Source: JAFGUB01 sp050305515 (GTDB taxonomy: Bacteria > Campylobacterota > Campylobacteria > Campylobacterales > Sulfurimonadaceae). Taken from it: 64,000 nt of DNA. A model generated the notes under the pieces. It had not been told where the DNA came from and did no database searches. It was given only the letters and a program-made list of their open reading frames with translations. Both the position numbers and the translations under genes were made by a program. Each line of letters starts with the position of its first letter. The first letter of the stretch is position 1. The stretch covers positions 62,001 through 126,000 of the forward strand of contig JBNLFL010000034.1 of NCBI GenBank assembly GCA_050305515.1, in the 5' to 3' direction. Of this stretch, positions 9,741 through 17,105 are shown piece after piece.

Positions 9741-9833
9741 TTTAAAGCTGATATACTGCATGAACCTTCATTTGAGGATATAAAAAATACTAAAGAGTTT
9801 CAAGAGATATTAACTCACATAAGTGAGATATAA
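9741..9833 (+). pseudogene. C-terminal remnant of a truncated gene
   Basis: In-frame codons from about 9741 to the TAA at 9831-9833 encode FKADILHEPSFEDIKNTKEF plus ten residues. The sequence resembles the end of TPR-type proteins, where 'hDP.F..I...P.F..ll' is common. No plausible start or upstream domain remains; the frame runs straight into the C4T7 motif of the adjacent transposon-like sequence. I read it as the tail of a gene cut off by insertion or deletion. Confidence 0.4.
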
Positions 9834-9953
9834 TAAAATAAATAAATTATCACTACTATACATATAAAGTGTTTTTATGTATAATCCCTTTGCATAGATA
9901 GTTTTTAAAGGTATCTAGTAATTTATTTCTGCAACAAACCAAGGTTTAAAAGA

Positions 9954-10880
9954 ATGAAAATAACTTTTTTAATTTTCTTTTTCGTACAGATATTATTTGC
10001 TTATAGTCATGTGTTGAAAACGGGGCAGACTATGGTCTACAAAAAAGGAGATGATGGTACTTATCAGGCTGGTTCCATGCGTTCTTACACTCGCTCAGCC
10101 ACTGGTATTGTCACTGACAACATCACAAGTCTTGAATGGCAAGATAATGTCATAAGTAGCACAATGAATTGGGATGCTGCAAAAGATTATTGCAACAACT
10201 TTACGCTAAGTGGTGATGGCTGGCGATTACCAAATATAAAAGAGCTTATTTCTCTTATTGATAGAAGTCGCTTATCTTCAACTATTGATTCAATATTTCA
10301 AAATACATCTTCTTCGCCTTACTGGTCATCAACTCCCGATATCAATCCTGAATATGGCAATGTATGGGGTGTTGATTTTAGAGATGGAAACAGCTTTGAA
10401 ACGAATAAAGCCATTCCGTTTCATGTTCGTTGTGTTCGTGGTACAAATACCTCTTTAGCTTCATTTATACGTGATTCAACTTTTGAAACTGTTTTTGATA
10501 ATAGAACAGGTCTGACATGGCAAGATAATGACATTGTTTTGTCACAAACATTTGATTGGAATGCTTCAATCGATTATTGTGAAAACCTTGATTTTGCGGA
10601 AAAACAAGACTGGAGATTGCCTAATATAAATGAATTATTTAGCATAATTGACTTTAGTCGTAATCCTGCAATCGATTCGAGTTTTCTTAACATTTCTACG
10701 TCAAATTTCTGGTCATCGACTTCATTTGATACATTAAAAGCATGGAATATTTACTTTTATATTGGTTTAGATGGTCAATTTGATAAAACAAACACCTTTA
10801 AAGTTCGATGTGTGAGAGGTGAAATGGTCAAGTCATCACAAAAAACGATATCACCATTACTTTTATATATATTAGAATGA
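9954..10880 (+). CDS. Secreted DUF1566 (Lcl C-terminal domain) protein, two repeats
   Basis: 308 aa with signal peptide (KITFLIFFFVQILFA). Two copies of the DUF1566/Lcl_C domain, roughly residues 45-165 and 175-295, each with TGLTWQD-like opening, DYC, WRLPN(I)(K/N)EL, WSST and a closing RCVRG. The paired cysteines of each unit probably form disulfides. The domain is found in extracellular and surface proteins, including the C-terminus of Legionella collagen-like protein; the biochemical role is unclear. AT-rich like the islet and flanked by transposon debris on both sides, so probably acquired. Confidence 0.8.
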   Translation: MKITFLIFFFVQILFAYSHVLKTGQTMVYKKGDDGTYQAGSMRSYTRSATGIVTDNITSLEWQDNVISSTMNWDAAKDYCNNFTLSGDGWRLPNIKELISLIDRSRLSSTIDSIFQNTSSSPYWSSTPDINPEYGNVWGVDFRDGNSFETNKAIPFHVRCVRGTNTSLASFIRDSTFETVFDNRTGLTWQDNDIVLSQTFDWNASIDYCENLDFAEKQDWRLPNINELFSIIDFSRNPAIDSSFLNISTSNFWSSTSFDTLKAWNIYFYIGLDGQFDKTNTFKVRCVRGEMVKSSQKTISPLLLYILE

Positions 10881-10950
10881 TTTTTTATTCAAAAGCTTTG
10901 AGTTGATTTACTTATAACAAAGCCGTATAGATAGCATAAACGAAAAAAGA

Positions 10951-10979
10951 AAAAGGTGGCAACTGCCCCCATTTTTTTC
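10951..10979 (+). terminator. Probable intrinsic terminator after the DUF1566 gene
   Basis: AAAAGGTGG and CCCCCATTTTTTT flank a short loop, about 70 nt after the stop at 10880; the stem is imperfect (G/C pairs interrupted by one mismatch) and is followed by a T run. It could equally be part of the REP-like elements around it. Confidence 0.4.
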
Positions 10980-11035
10980 ATTTTTCTATAATATTATATT
11001 ATAAATATGTACAATATATAAACTGCTACTATCAA

Positions 11036-11113
11036 CTAAATATTCACAGTCACATCAACCGTATCATTAACATAATCGGCTCCCTCAGTATAGGTGGCAG
11101 GAATAGTGATCTG
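11036..11113 (-). pseudogene. C-terminal remnant of a surface-protein-like gene
   Basis: Reading leftward from 11113 the frame gives QITIPATYTEGADYVNDTVD, then VTVNI and a TAG stop at 11036. The alternating hydrophobic, Asp/Thr-rich pattern is that of a beta-sandwich repeat of the kind found in adhesins, but I cannot name the family. Upstream the frame runs into CCCCTTTTTTTC (11113-11124), the same 12-mer that borders the other gene remnant at 9741. Truncated and not expected to be expressed. Confidence 0.4.
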
Positions 11114-11186
11114 AAAAAAAGGGGACGAGGCTACTTTTATTCATTCGTCATTTCCTTTTCAAAAAAACAAGTGTCCCCTTTCTTTT
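11114..11186. repeat. Inverted repeat AAGGGGAC...GTCCCCTT with A/T-run flanks
   Basis: AAGGGGAC at 11119-11126 is repeated inverted as GTCCCCTT at 11173-11180, with poly-A/poly-T extensions on the outer sides and a 46-nt spacer. This is the layout of REP/RAYT-associated or IS200-like ends. The rest of the 10881-11425 interval holds only this repeat, the terminator-like hairpin, the remnant at 11036 and a TTACATGTAA copy at 11226. Confidence 0.5.
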
Positions 11187-11425
11187 TTCTTAGTGTTTCT
11201 TCTCTGGGGATGCGGTCTATTTGTATTACATGTAAAGCGTTTTACCCTAAAAATAAAATATTTTTTATATTTTTTGTTATTGTTAATATATTGTATACAT
11301 TATTAAAAGCAACTCTAATTTCTATATATGTCGCCATTTTGAGAGAATATTTACCGGTACGGCGTTGATCCAGCATAGCGAGACCGGCTCTCTTGCGTGC
11401 AGCTTAATCGCGCTATAATGAAACC

Positions 11426-12625
11426 ATGCAAACACACTCGATTTTCCTCGATCTCTTTCTGGTTCTGCTGCTGGCGCGTATCATGGCTGAGAGTTTTACG
11501 CGGCTGGGTGTTCCTTCCGTTTTGGGAGAGCTTTTTGCGGGGTTACTGCTAGGCCCTTCCCTGCTGGGCTGGGTCGCTCCGAGCGCCCTGCTGAAGATTC
11601 TGAGCGAAATCGGCATCGTGCTGCTGCTGTTTGAAATCGGGCTAAAAACCGATATCACGCGACTGGCAAATGCCGGTATTCAGTCGATGACCATTGCGGT
11701 TTTCGGAGCGTTTTTCCCCTTTGTCGCCTCCTATTTTGCAGCCGTCGGGCTTTTTGGTCTCTCATCTCAGAGTGCCATGTTTATCGGCGGGACGCTGATG
11801 GCGACAAGCATCGGAATCACGCTGCGGGTGCTTAAAGACATCCGTCAGGATGAGAGTAACATTGCGCAGATTGTCATCGGAGCCGCCGTACTTGATGACA
11901 TCATCGGCATCATCATGCTGGTCTTCATTTACGACTACGCGACCGCCCACACCTTCAGCATCAACTCCACGCTTCACATCACCGTTGCCATTACACTTTT
12001 TGTACTTTTTGCTCCGGTCATCGCCAACCTGCTCTCGGCACTCATTCGCCGTTTTGACCATCTCGAACAGGTTCCGGGGCTTGTGACAACCCTGATTGTT
12101 TCGCTGATTTTGCTGATGTCCTACCTCTCACAGGAGCTCGGCGCACCGGAGATTCTCGGCTCTTTTGTGGCGGGAATCGCACTTTCAAAACGCTTTTTTC
12201 TCCCGTTTGGACTCGGTTTGCAGGAAGATGCGCAGTTTCTTGCCAAAGTCCAGAGCAATATCCAGCCGCTCATCCACATTTTCACGCCCATCTTTTTTGT
12301 CGTCATCGGTCTTTCAATAGACCTTCATGTCATTCATGCCGACAGCTGGGAGTTCTGGAAAATGGCCCTACTCTTTACGGCCATTGCTGTGTTGGGAAAG
12401 TACCTCGGTGCCTTTTTAATTCACCAGAAATGTACCATGAACAAAAGCCTCATAGGCATCTCCATGATTCCCCGCGGCGAAGTGGGACTCATTTTTATCG
12501 AAATCGGCTACTTTGGCGGCATCATCAGCAGCGAGATCCACGCCATGCTGCTTTTTGTCATTATCATCACCACCATCGTTCCGCCGTTTCTGCTCAAATG
12601 GCTCTTTAAATATGAGTGTGTCTAA
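11426..12625 (+). CDS. Monovalent cation:proton antiporter (CPA2, Kef-type membrane domain)
   Basis: 399 aa, about 12 hydrophobic segments, almost no extramembrane domain. Residues ~20-45 (GVPSVLGELFAGLLLGPSLLGW) match the CPA2 signature, and the discontinuous-helix region around LDDIIGIIML holds the DD/ED-type cation-binding acids. It exchanges Na+ or K+ for protons at the inner membrane; specificity cannot be read here. No RCK/TrkA-N regulatory domain follows, so it is shorter than KefB/KefC. TATAAT ends 6 nt before the ATG (11414-11419), which would give a nearly leaderless message. Composition is back to the genome norm, marking the right edge of the islet. Confidence 0.85.
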   Translation: MQTHSIFLDLFLVLLLARIMAESFTRLGVPSVLGELFAGLLLGPSLLGWVAPSALLKILSEIGIVLLLFEIGLKTDITRLANAGIQSMTIAVFGAFFPFVASYFAAVGLFGLSSQSAMFIGGTLMATSIGITLRVLKDIRQDESNIAQIVIGAAVLDDIIGIIMLVFIYDYATAHTFSINSTLHITVAITLFVLFAPVIANLLSALIRRFDHLEQVPGLVTTLIVSLILLMSYLSQELGAPEILGSFVAGIALSKRFFLPFGLGLQEDAQFLAKVQSNIQPLIHIFTPIFFVVIGLSIDLHVIHADSWEFWKMALLFTAIAVLGKYLGAFLIHQKCTMNKSLIGISMIPRGEVGLIFIEIGYFGGIISSEIHAMLLFVIIITTIVPPFLLKWLFKYECV

Positions 12626-12660
12626 TACCAACCGCTGTTAACCATAGCTGCGGTTGGTAT
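12625..12660. terminator. Bidirectional hairpin between convergent genes
   Basis: Arms ATACCAACCGC (12625-12635) and GCGGTTGGTAT (12650-12660) form an 11-bp perfect stem with a 14-nt loop. The hairpin starts at the antiporter stop codon, and the stop of the convergent gene (12638-12640) lies in the loop. T runs after the stem are weak. Confidence 0.6.
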
Positions 12661-13438
12661 CAAGCTTTTCCTGCCCTATGCGATAGAGCGCAAAGTCATA
12701 TTTGAGCGGATCGTTTGCATCGAAGGTTTTAAGCTTACATGTAAGCTCTATGGCCGCCTGAAGATCGTAGGTTTTGCGCTCCAGCAACCCCAAAGCGCGC
12801 GATACTTTAAAGGTATGGGTATCAAGCGGCATAATCAGATGTGCGGGATTCACCGCTTTCCAGCGCCCCAGATCGAGCGCGTCATGGCGTACCATCCAGC
12901 GCAAAAACATCATCCAGCGTTTCATCGGCGCGTTGCCGCGGGTTTTCGTGACGGGTGATCCGAACAGAAAGCGGTAGCCGGGCGTATCGTAATCGTTACA
13001 TGTAAGAATCGCCTCAAGCAGCGTATTGATACCCTCAACAATGGAGTGTTCTCTGTTATAACCCTGCATAAATGCCGCTTCCATGTTTACATGTAAAGCC
13101 AGACGGCGCAGGGTTATAAAGCTTTGCACCACATCTTCACTGCTTTGAAAACGGTAGTAATGCTCACGAAGCGCTGCGCGAATTTCGGTTTCACTTTGAG
13201 TGAGCAGCGAAAAATCGAGCGATTGCAAAAAGCGGACTATAAGCCGGGCGTTACCGTAACCGTAAAGCGCGCAGAGCAAAATGGCAGCGTCAGAATGCTG
13301 CTCGCGGGCAACGAACAGCGGGTCGGGACGTTCATGGGAGAGCTCCCCTTCCCGGTTGCGATATGCCGCTTCCTCATCGAGACGCGCTTTAAGTGCATTC
13401 AAGCTGATAGATTTTCTTGCGTTCACTTGAACCTGCAA
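12638..13438 (-). CDS. TIGR02757 (DUF2400) family protein
   Basis: Up to 266 aa. The C-terminal half has the family pattern: an RWMVR..ALDLGRW segment, LIMPLDTHTFKVSRALGLL, then a DP..YDFAL block ending the protein. The fold is thought to relate to HhH-GPD DNA glycosylases, but no activity is established. The ATG at 13438 overlaps the rpoN 3' end by 50 nt; a TTG at 13402 would reduce this to 14 nt. Three TTACATGTAA copies occur inside it (12735, 12996, 13087), the densest cluster in the window. It is last in the minus-strand run after rpoN. Confidence 0.8.
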   Translation of the reverse strand: MQVQVNARKSISLNALKARLDEEAAYRNREGELSHERPDPLFVAREQHSDAAILLCALYGYGNARLIVRFLQSLDFSLLTQSETEIRAALREHYYRFQSSEDVVQSFITLRRLALHVNMEAAFMQGYNREHSIVEGINTLLEAILTCNDYDTPGYRFLFGSPVTKTRGNAPMKRWMMFLRWMVRHDALDLGRWKAVNPAHLIMPLDTHTFKVSRALGLLERKTYDLQAAIELTCKLKTFDANDPLKYDFALYRIGQEKLDTNRSYG

Positions 13439-14657
13439 TGTTGAGCTGTTTGCGGTATTTGGCGATGGTACGGCGTACCATCGTGACTTTGAATTTGTTT
13501 TGAACCAGTTCGAGCAGCTTCATGTCGCTGAGCGGTTTTTTACGCGGCTCCTCCTTGACCAGCTGTGCCACAAACTCCTTGATGGCCGCATTGGAAACGT
13601 CCTCGTCAATGGCCGTCGTGAAAAAGTCCTTCATCGCGATCATGCCGCGGTCACAGGCGATGTACTTATTGGCAATAGCGCGGGAGATGGTCGAGGGGTT
13701 ATGCCCGAACTCATCGGCAAGCGTCTTGAGTGTGAGCGGCATGATTGCGCCGCCGGTAAAGAAGTCATACTGGTACTCAACAATCATCAACCCCACTTTG
13801 TAGAGTGTGGCGCGGCGCATATCAAGCGCATCGACCAGACTTTTGGCCTCTTTGATCTTCTCCTTGACATAATCGTGCTCCACACCGTATTCGTTGTTAA
13901 TATGAATGGCGGGATAGTAGGCGTCATTGAGTTTGAGTTCGATTCCCTCTTCCTCATTGAAATAGATAATCAGGTCGGGAACGATCTGGCTGGACTCTTC
14001 CATGTAATCGATAGCCGGAGGATTTTTAAAACGCCCGATCACCTTCATGGCTTCGGGAAAATTCGGCTCTTTCGAATAGGTATGAATGGCATCAAGATTC
14101 TCGATAATACGATGTGCAAGATCATACCCCGCATCACTGATCTCACTCGCGTCAAGCTGAAACAAAAAAGCTTCCCGCAGGTCGCGCGCCCCAATGCCGA
14201 CCGGTTCGACATGGACAAAGCGTGCGTGCACTTTCCAAAACTGCGCCGCGTCGATACCCTCTTTCTGGCAAAACGCTTCCGTATCGCCCTCAAAATAGCC
14301 ATTTTCATCAAGATTGCTGATGATGAATGTCGCAATTTTTTCCGAGAGCGGTGTCGGGAAGAGCGGTGCGCCGATCTGCTCATCGAGCACATCGTAGAGC
14401 GAGCGGTTCTGAATGGTGAGCGCTTCGATCTGCTCGGTTCGGGAGTTACTGACGGAGGAGGAGAATATCTTTTTGGGAATGCGCTGTTCAAAATCTTCTT
14501 CGAAGCCGCTTTTGACTTCAATAAGCGGATTGCCTTCGACAAAAGGCGCCATGGCATCGCCCAGATCGCCCAGCGAAGAGTGCAATATAGGCAACCAGTT
14601 GCGAAGGGTGTTGGAGAGTTTGCTCTTGACCTCGGTCTGTTGCCTGACTCGTAACAT
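13389..14657 (-). CDS. rpoN: RNA polymerase sigma-54 factor
   Basis: 422 aa. The C-terminus carries the RpoN box (RRTIAKYRKQL), which contacts the -24 promoter element, preceded by the helix-turn-helix core (TLKTLADEFGHNPSTISRAI). The N-terminal activator-interacting glutamine-rich region is short, as in other Campylobacterota. In this phylum sigma-54 drives middle flagellar genes. It follows lptB by 2 nt, so it is likely co-transcribed with the tsaE-lptB run; the lptB-rpoN order is also common outside this phylum. Confidence 0.93.
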   Translation of the reverse strand: MLRVRQQTEVKSKLSNTLRNWLPILHSSLGDLGDAMAPFVEGNPLIEVKSGFEEDFEQRIPKKIFSSSVSNSRTEQIEALTIQNRSLYDVLDEQIGAPLFPTPLSEKIATFIISNLDENGYFEGDTEAFCQKEGIDAAQFWKVHARFVHVEPVGIGARDLREAFLFQLDASEISDAGYDLAHRIIENLDAIHTYSKEPNFPEAMKVIGRFKNPPAIDYMEESSQIVPDLIIYFNEEEGIELKLNDAYYPAIHINNEYGVEHDYVKEKIKEAKSLVDALDMRRATLYKVGLMIVEYQYDFFTGGAIMPLTLKTLADEFGHNPSTISRAIANKYIACDRGMIAMKDFFTTAIDEDVSNAAIKEFVAQLVKEEPRKKPLSDMKLLELVQNKFKVTMVRRTIAKYRKQLNIAGSSERKKIYQLECT

Positions 14658-14659
14658 GA

Positions 14660-15382
14660 TCAGAGTTTAAACGTTTCACCCAGATAGTGTTTGCGAACAT
14701 CCGGATTGGCCCCGATCTCGGCACTGCTTCCCGAAGCCAGCAGTTCCCCCGACTTGATGACATAGGCCCGGTGACAGACCGCAAGCGTCTCGCGGACGTT
14801 ATGGTCGGTGATTAAAACGCCGATGCCATACTCCACCAGCTGTTCGATTACCTTCTGAATATCTAAAACCGCAAGCGGGTCAACGCCCGCAAACGGTTCA
14901 TCAAGCAGCAGAAATTTCGGAGCGTTGACCAGAGCGCGCGCGATCTCCGCACGGCGGCGTTCTCCGCCCGAGAGACTGATGCCCTTGCGATTGCGAATCG
15001 GTTCGATGTTGAACATCTCCAGCAGATCCTCAATGCGCGCTTCACGCTCTTTTTCACTCATCTGGCTCGCCTGCGCGGCGACAATCAGGTTCTCCTCAAC
15101 ACTCAGGTCCTTGAAGATCGAAGCCTCCTGTGGCAGATAGCCGATTCCCTGTCGTGCACGCTGATGCAGCGGCAGGTTTGAAATGTTGACCCCGTCAAAA
15201 AAGACTTCGCCGCCCGTCGCTTCGACGAGACCGCAGATCATATAAAACGTGGTGGTTTTACCCGCCCCGTTAGGCCCGAGCAAACCGACGACCTCGCCGC
15301 TGTTGACTTCCAGAGAGACGCCTCTGACAATTTTAAGATCCTTGATCGACTTTTCAAGGGCGCGCGCTTCAAGTTTATGCAT
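14660..15382 (-). CDS. lptB: LPS export ABC transporter ATP-binding protein LptB
   Basis: 240 aa ABC ATPase. Walker A GPNGAGKTTTF, Q-loop in YLPQEAS, signature LSGGERRRAEIARAL, Walker B LLLDEPFAGVDPL and the H-loop (ITDHNVRE). The PLHQRARQGIGYLPQE segment is diagnostic for LptB, which powers LptFG to extract lipopolysaccharide from the inner membrane. Its position immediately upstream of rpoN is the usual one for lptB. The start overlaps the tsaE stop by 8 nt. Confidence 0.93.
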   Translation of the reverse strand: MHKLEARALEKSIKDLKIVRGVSLEVNSGEVVGLLGPNGAGKTTTFYMICGLVEATGGEVFFDGVNISNLPLHQRARQGIGYLPQEASIFKDLSVEENLIVAAQASQMSEKEREARIEDLLEMFNIEPIRNRKGISLSGGERRRAEIARALVNAPKFLLLDEPFAGVDPLAVLDIQKVIEQLVEYGIGVLITDHNVRETLAVCHRAYVIKSGELLASGSSAEIGANPDVRKHYLGETFKL

Positions 15383-15785
15383 CTATTACCTCATAACAGC
15401 GGGTGGTGTCGGAGCACTTTTCAATACGTATCACTAAAACTTCCATTCCGGCATGTTTTAAAATATCAGCCAGATGATCATCGCCCCACTCTACAAAGTG
15501 ATAGCCCGGTTTTTCGAGTTCTTCAAGCATGCCAAGCGCAATAAAATGCTCCAGCCCGTGATTGTAAATATCATAGTGAAACAGGCGTTCTCCGTAGCAG
15601 TGCTGCAGGGAAAACGTAGGCGACGTCACGGCATCGCCTATATGAAACGCTTTGGCAAAAGCTTTTACCAGAGTGGTTTTGCCGCTGGCAAGATCTCCCT
15701 GAAGAATCACAACACCGCCATTTGGCAAATGCCCTGTGATCTGATCGCAAAGTTTTGAAAGCTTCGTCAGCGGGAGTTCCATCAC
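15375..15785 (-). CDS. tsaE: tRNA threonylcarbamoyladenosine biosynthesis ATPase TsaE
   Basis: 136 aa, the usual small TsaE size. P-loop GDLASGKTTLVKAF, switch-like TSPTFSLQHCYGERLFHYD and the C-terminal HFVEWGD (E/W motif) match the family. TsaE works with TsaB and TsaD to place t6A37 on ANN-decoding tRNAs. It overlaps trpD by 4 nt upstream and lptB by 8 nt downstream, so it sits in a coupled operon of unrelated housekeeping functions. Confidence 0.92.
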   Translation of the reverse strand: MMELPLTKLSKLCDQITGHLPNGGVVILQGDLASGKTTLVKAFAKAFHIGDAVTSPTFSLQHCYGERLFHYDIYNHGLEHFIALGMLEELEKPGYHFVEWGDDHLADILKHAGMEVLVIRIEKCSDTTRCYEVIDA

Positions 15786-16768
15786 AGTTTGGAACTCACG
15801 GCGATAATCTGATCGAGTTTCGCTTTGGCTTTTCCCGATGCCATGGCATCACGGGCAATCTCAAGCCCTTCCTGAACGTCACGCGCCATCCCTTCGACCA
15901 TCAGCGCGTGCGACGCGTTAATCAGCACGACATCACGCTGGGCATCGGTAGCACGTCCCGTCAGAACATTCTGAAGAATATGCGCATTATGAGAAGCATC
16001 CGATCCCTGAATGGCTTCAAACGGAGCCCGGGCAATGCCGTACATCTGCGGATCAATCTCGAATTCACGGATCACGCCGTTTTTGAGTGACGCGGTAAAC
16101 GTGACATCACTGATGCTGATTTCGTCCAGGTGATCTTTCGAACTGACTACAATGGCCGACGTGGCACCGTTCATCTTCAATGCTTCGGCCAGTCTGGGCA
16201 CCAGAGCCTTTTCAAAAACACCCAGAAGAATCTTCTGGACACCGGCAGGATTGGTGAGAGGTCCCAACACATTGAAAATGGTTTTATCGGGAATGCTTTT
16301 TCGTACCGGCATAATAAACTTCATCGCCGGATGATGGTTCTGCGCGAACATGAAGCAGAAACCGGTCTCCTCAAGCATCGTCGCCGTCGCCTCAAGTGAA
16401 AGGTCAAGCCGTATTCCCAGCGTTTCAAGTACATCGGCGCTGCCGGATTTTGAGGTGACCGAACGGCTGCCGTGCTTGGCAACATAGGCACCGCATGACG
16501 CCAGTAAAATGGCAGTCGTGGATGAGATGTTAAAACTGCCGCTTTTATCCCCGCCCGTGCCTACCACATCGATCAGACGACTCTTGAGACGCGGTTCTAC
16601 ATGTAAGGCAATAGCATGCGAACGCATCACGCTCGCAGCCGCCGCAATAACCTCAATCGGGGTCTGTGCATCGGGCTTGTATGCAATTAGAAACTCCCGC
16701 ATCTGCGTGTCATCCATCTCGTGATTAAACAGTCGCTCAAATGCGTTTTTAGCCTCTTCAAAAGTCAT
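15782..16768 (-). CDS. trpD: Anthranilate phosphoribosyltransferase
   Basis: 328 aa. Joins anthranilate to PRPP, the second tryptophan step. Motifs: VGTGGDKSGSFNISSTTA (PRPP and glycine-rich loop), KHGSRSVTSKSGSADVLE (anthranilate site) and LGPLTNPAG. No fused glutamine amidotransferase is present. Overlaps the S4 gene by 4 nt (ATGA) and tsaE by 4 nt. The other trp gene in the window, trpE, lies about 32 kb away, so the pathway is dispersed. A near-copy of the dispersed palindrome (16597) encodes the LHV of IALHVEPRL. Confidence 0.92.
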   Translation of the reverse strand: MTFEEAKNAFERLFNHEMDDTQMREFLIAYKPDAQTPIEVIAAAASVMRSHAIALHVEPRLKSRLIDVVGTGGDKSGSFNISSTTAILLASCGAYVAKHGSRSVTSKSGSADVLETLGIRLDLSLEATATMLEETGFCFMFAQNHHPAMKFIMPVRKSIPDKTIFNVLGPLTNPAGVQKILLGVFEKALVPRLAEALKMNGATSAIVVSSKDHLDEISISDVTFTASLKNGVIREFEIDPQMYGIARAPFEAIQGSDASHNAHILQNVLTGRATDAQRDVVLINASHALMVEGMARDVQEGLEIARDAMASGKAKAKLDQIIAVSSKL

Positions 16769-17013
16769 ACTATCTCCTCAATGTACTCATGCTGCTGGGA
16801 TTTTGGTGTGGATTTGGTTTCGGGAAGTTTCAAAATCCGGTACTGTTTTTCACCGGAAAGGTACACCAGGGTGATTCTGTCACCGACGGCGACATTCTTG
16901 CTGGGCTTCACAACGATGTCATTGATTTTGACCACACCGTTTTGAAGCATGTCCTGGGCGATGGAACGCCGTTTTGTCAGATTGACGGCATTAAGAAACT
17001 TGTCGATACGCAC
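16765..17013 (-). CDS. S4-domain RNA-binding protein
   Basis: 82 aa from a GTG at 17013, preferred because AGGGAG lies 5 nt upstream and VRIDKFLNAVNLTKRRSIAQ is the canonical S4 start; an ATG at 17031 would put that ribosome site inside the gene. The S4 fold (residues 1-60) binds structured RNA, as in Hsp15 and ribosomal S4, with the NGVVKIND turn visible. It heads the run S4, trpD, tsaE, lptB, rpoN. Possible roles in ribosome recycling (Hsp15-like) are inference from the family. Confidence 0.85.
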   Translation of the reverse strand: MRIDKFLNAVNLTKRRSIAQDMLQNGVVKINDIVVKPSKNVAVGDRITLVYLSGEKQYRILKLPETKSTPKSQQHEYIEEIV

Positions 17014-17105
17014 AGCGACTCCCTGCAGCAAAATTTGACTTATTGTAGGAAAATATTGCTTTAGGGGCGCTAATTTATAGAAGTTGGAACGGGAGTTGCG
17101 TCTTT

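Noticed and set aside
11171..11368. 65-codon plus-strand frame in the intergenic region before the antiporter
   Set aside because: It begins inside the inverted G4/C4 repeat, is low-complexity and hydrophobic, has no ribosome site, and contains a palindrome copy; probably a chance frame.
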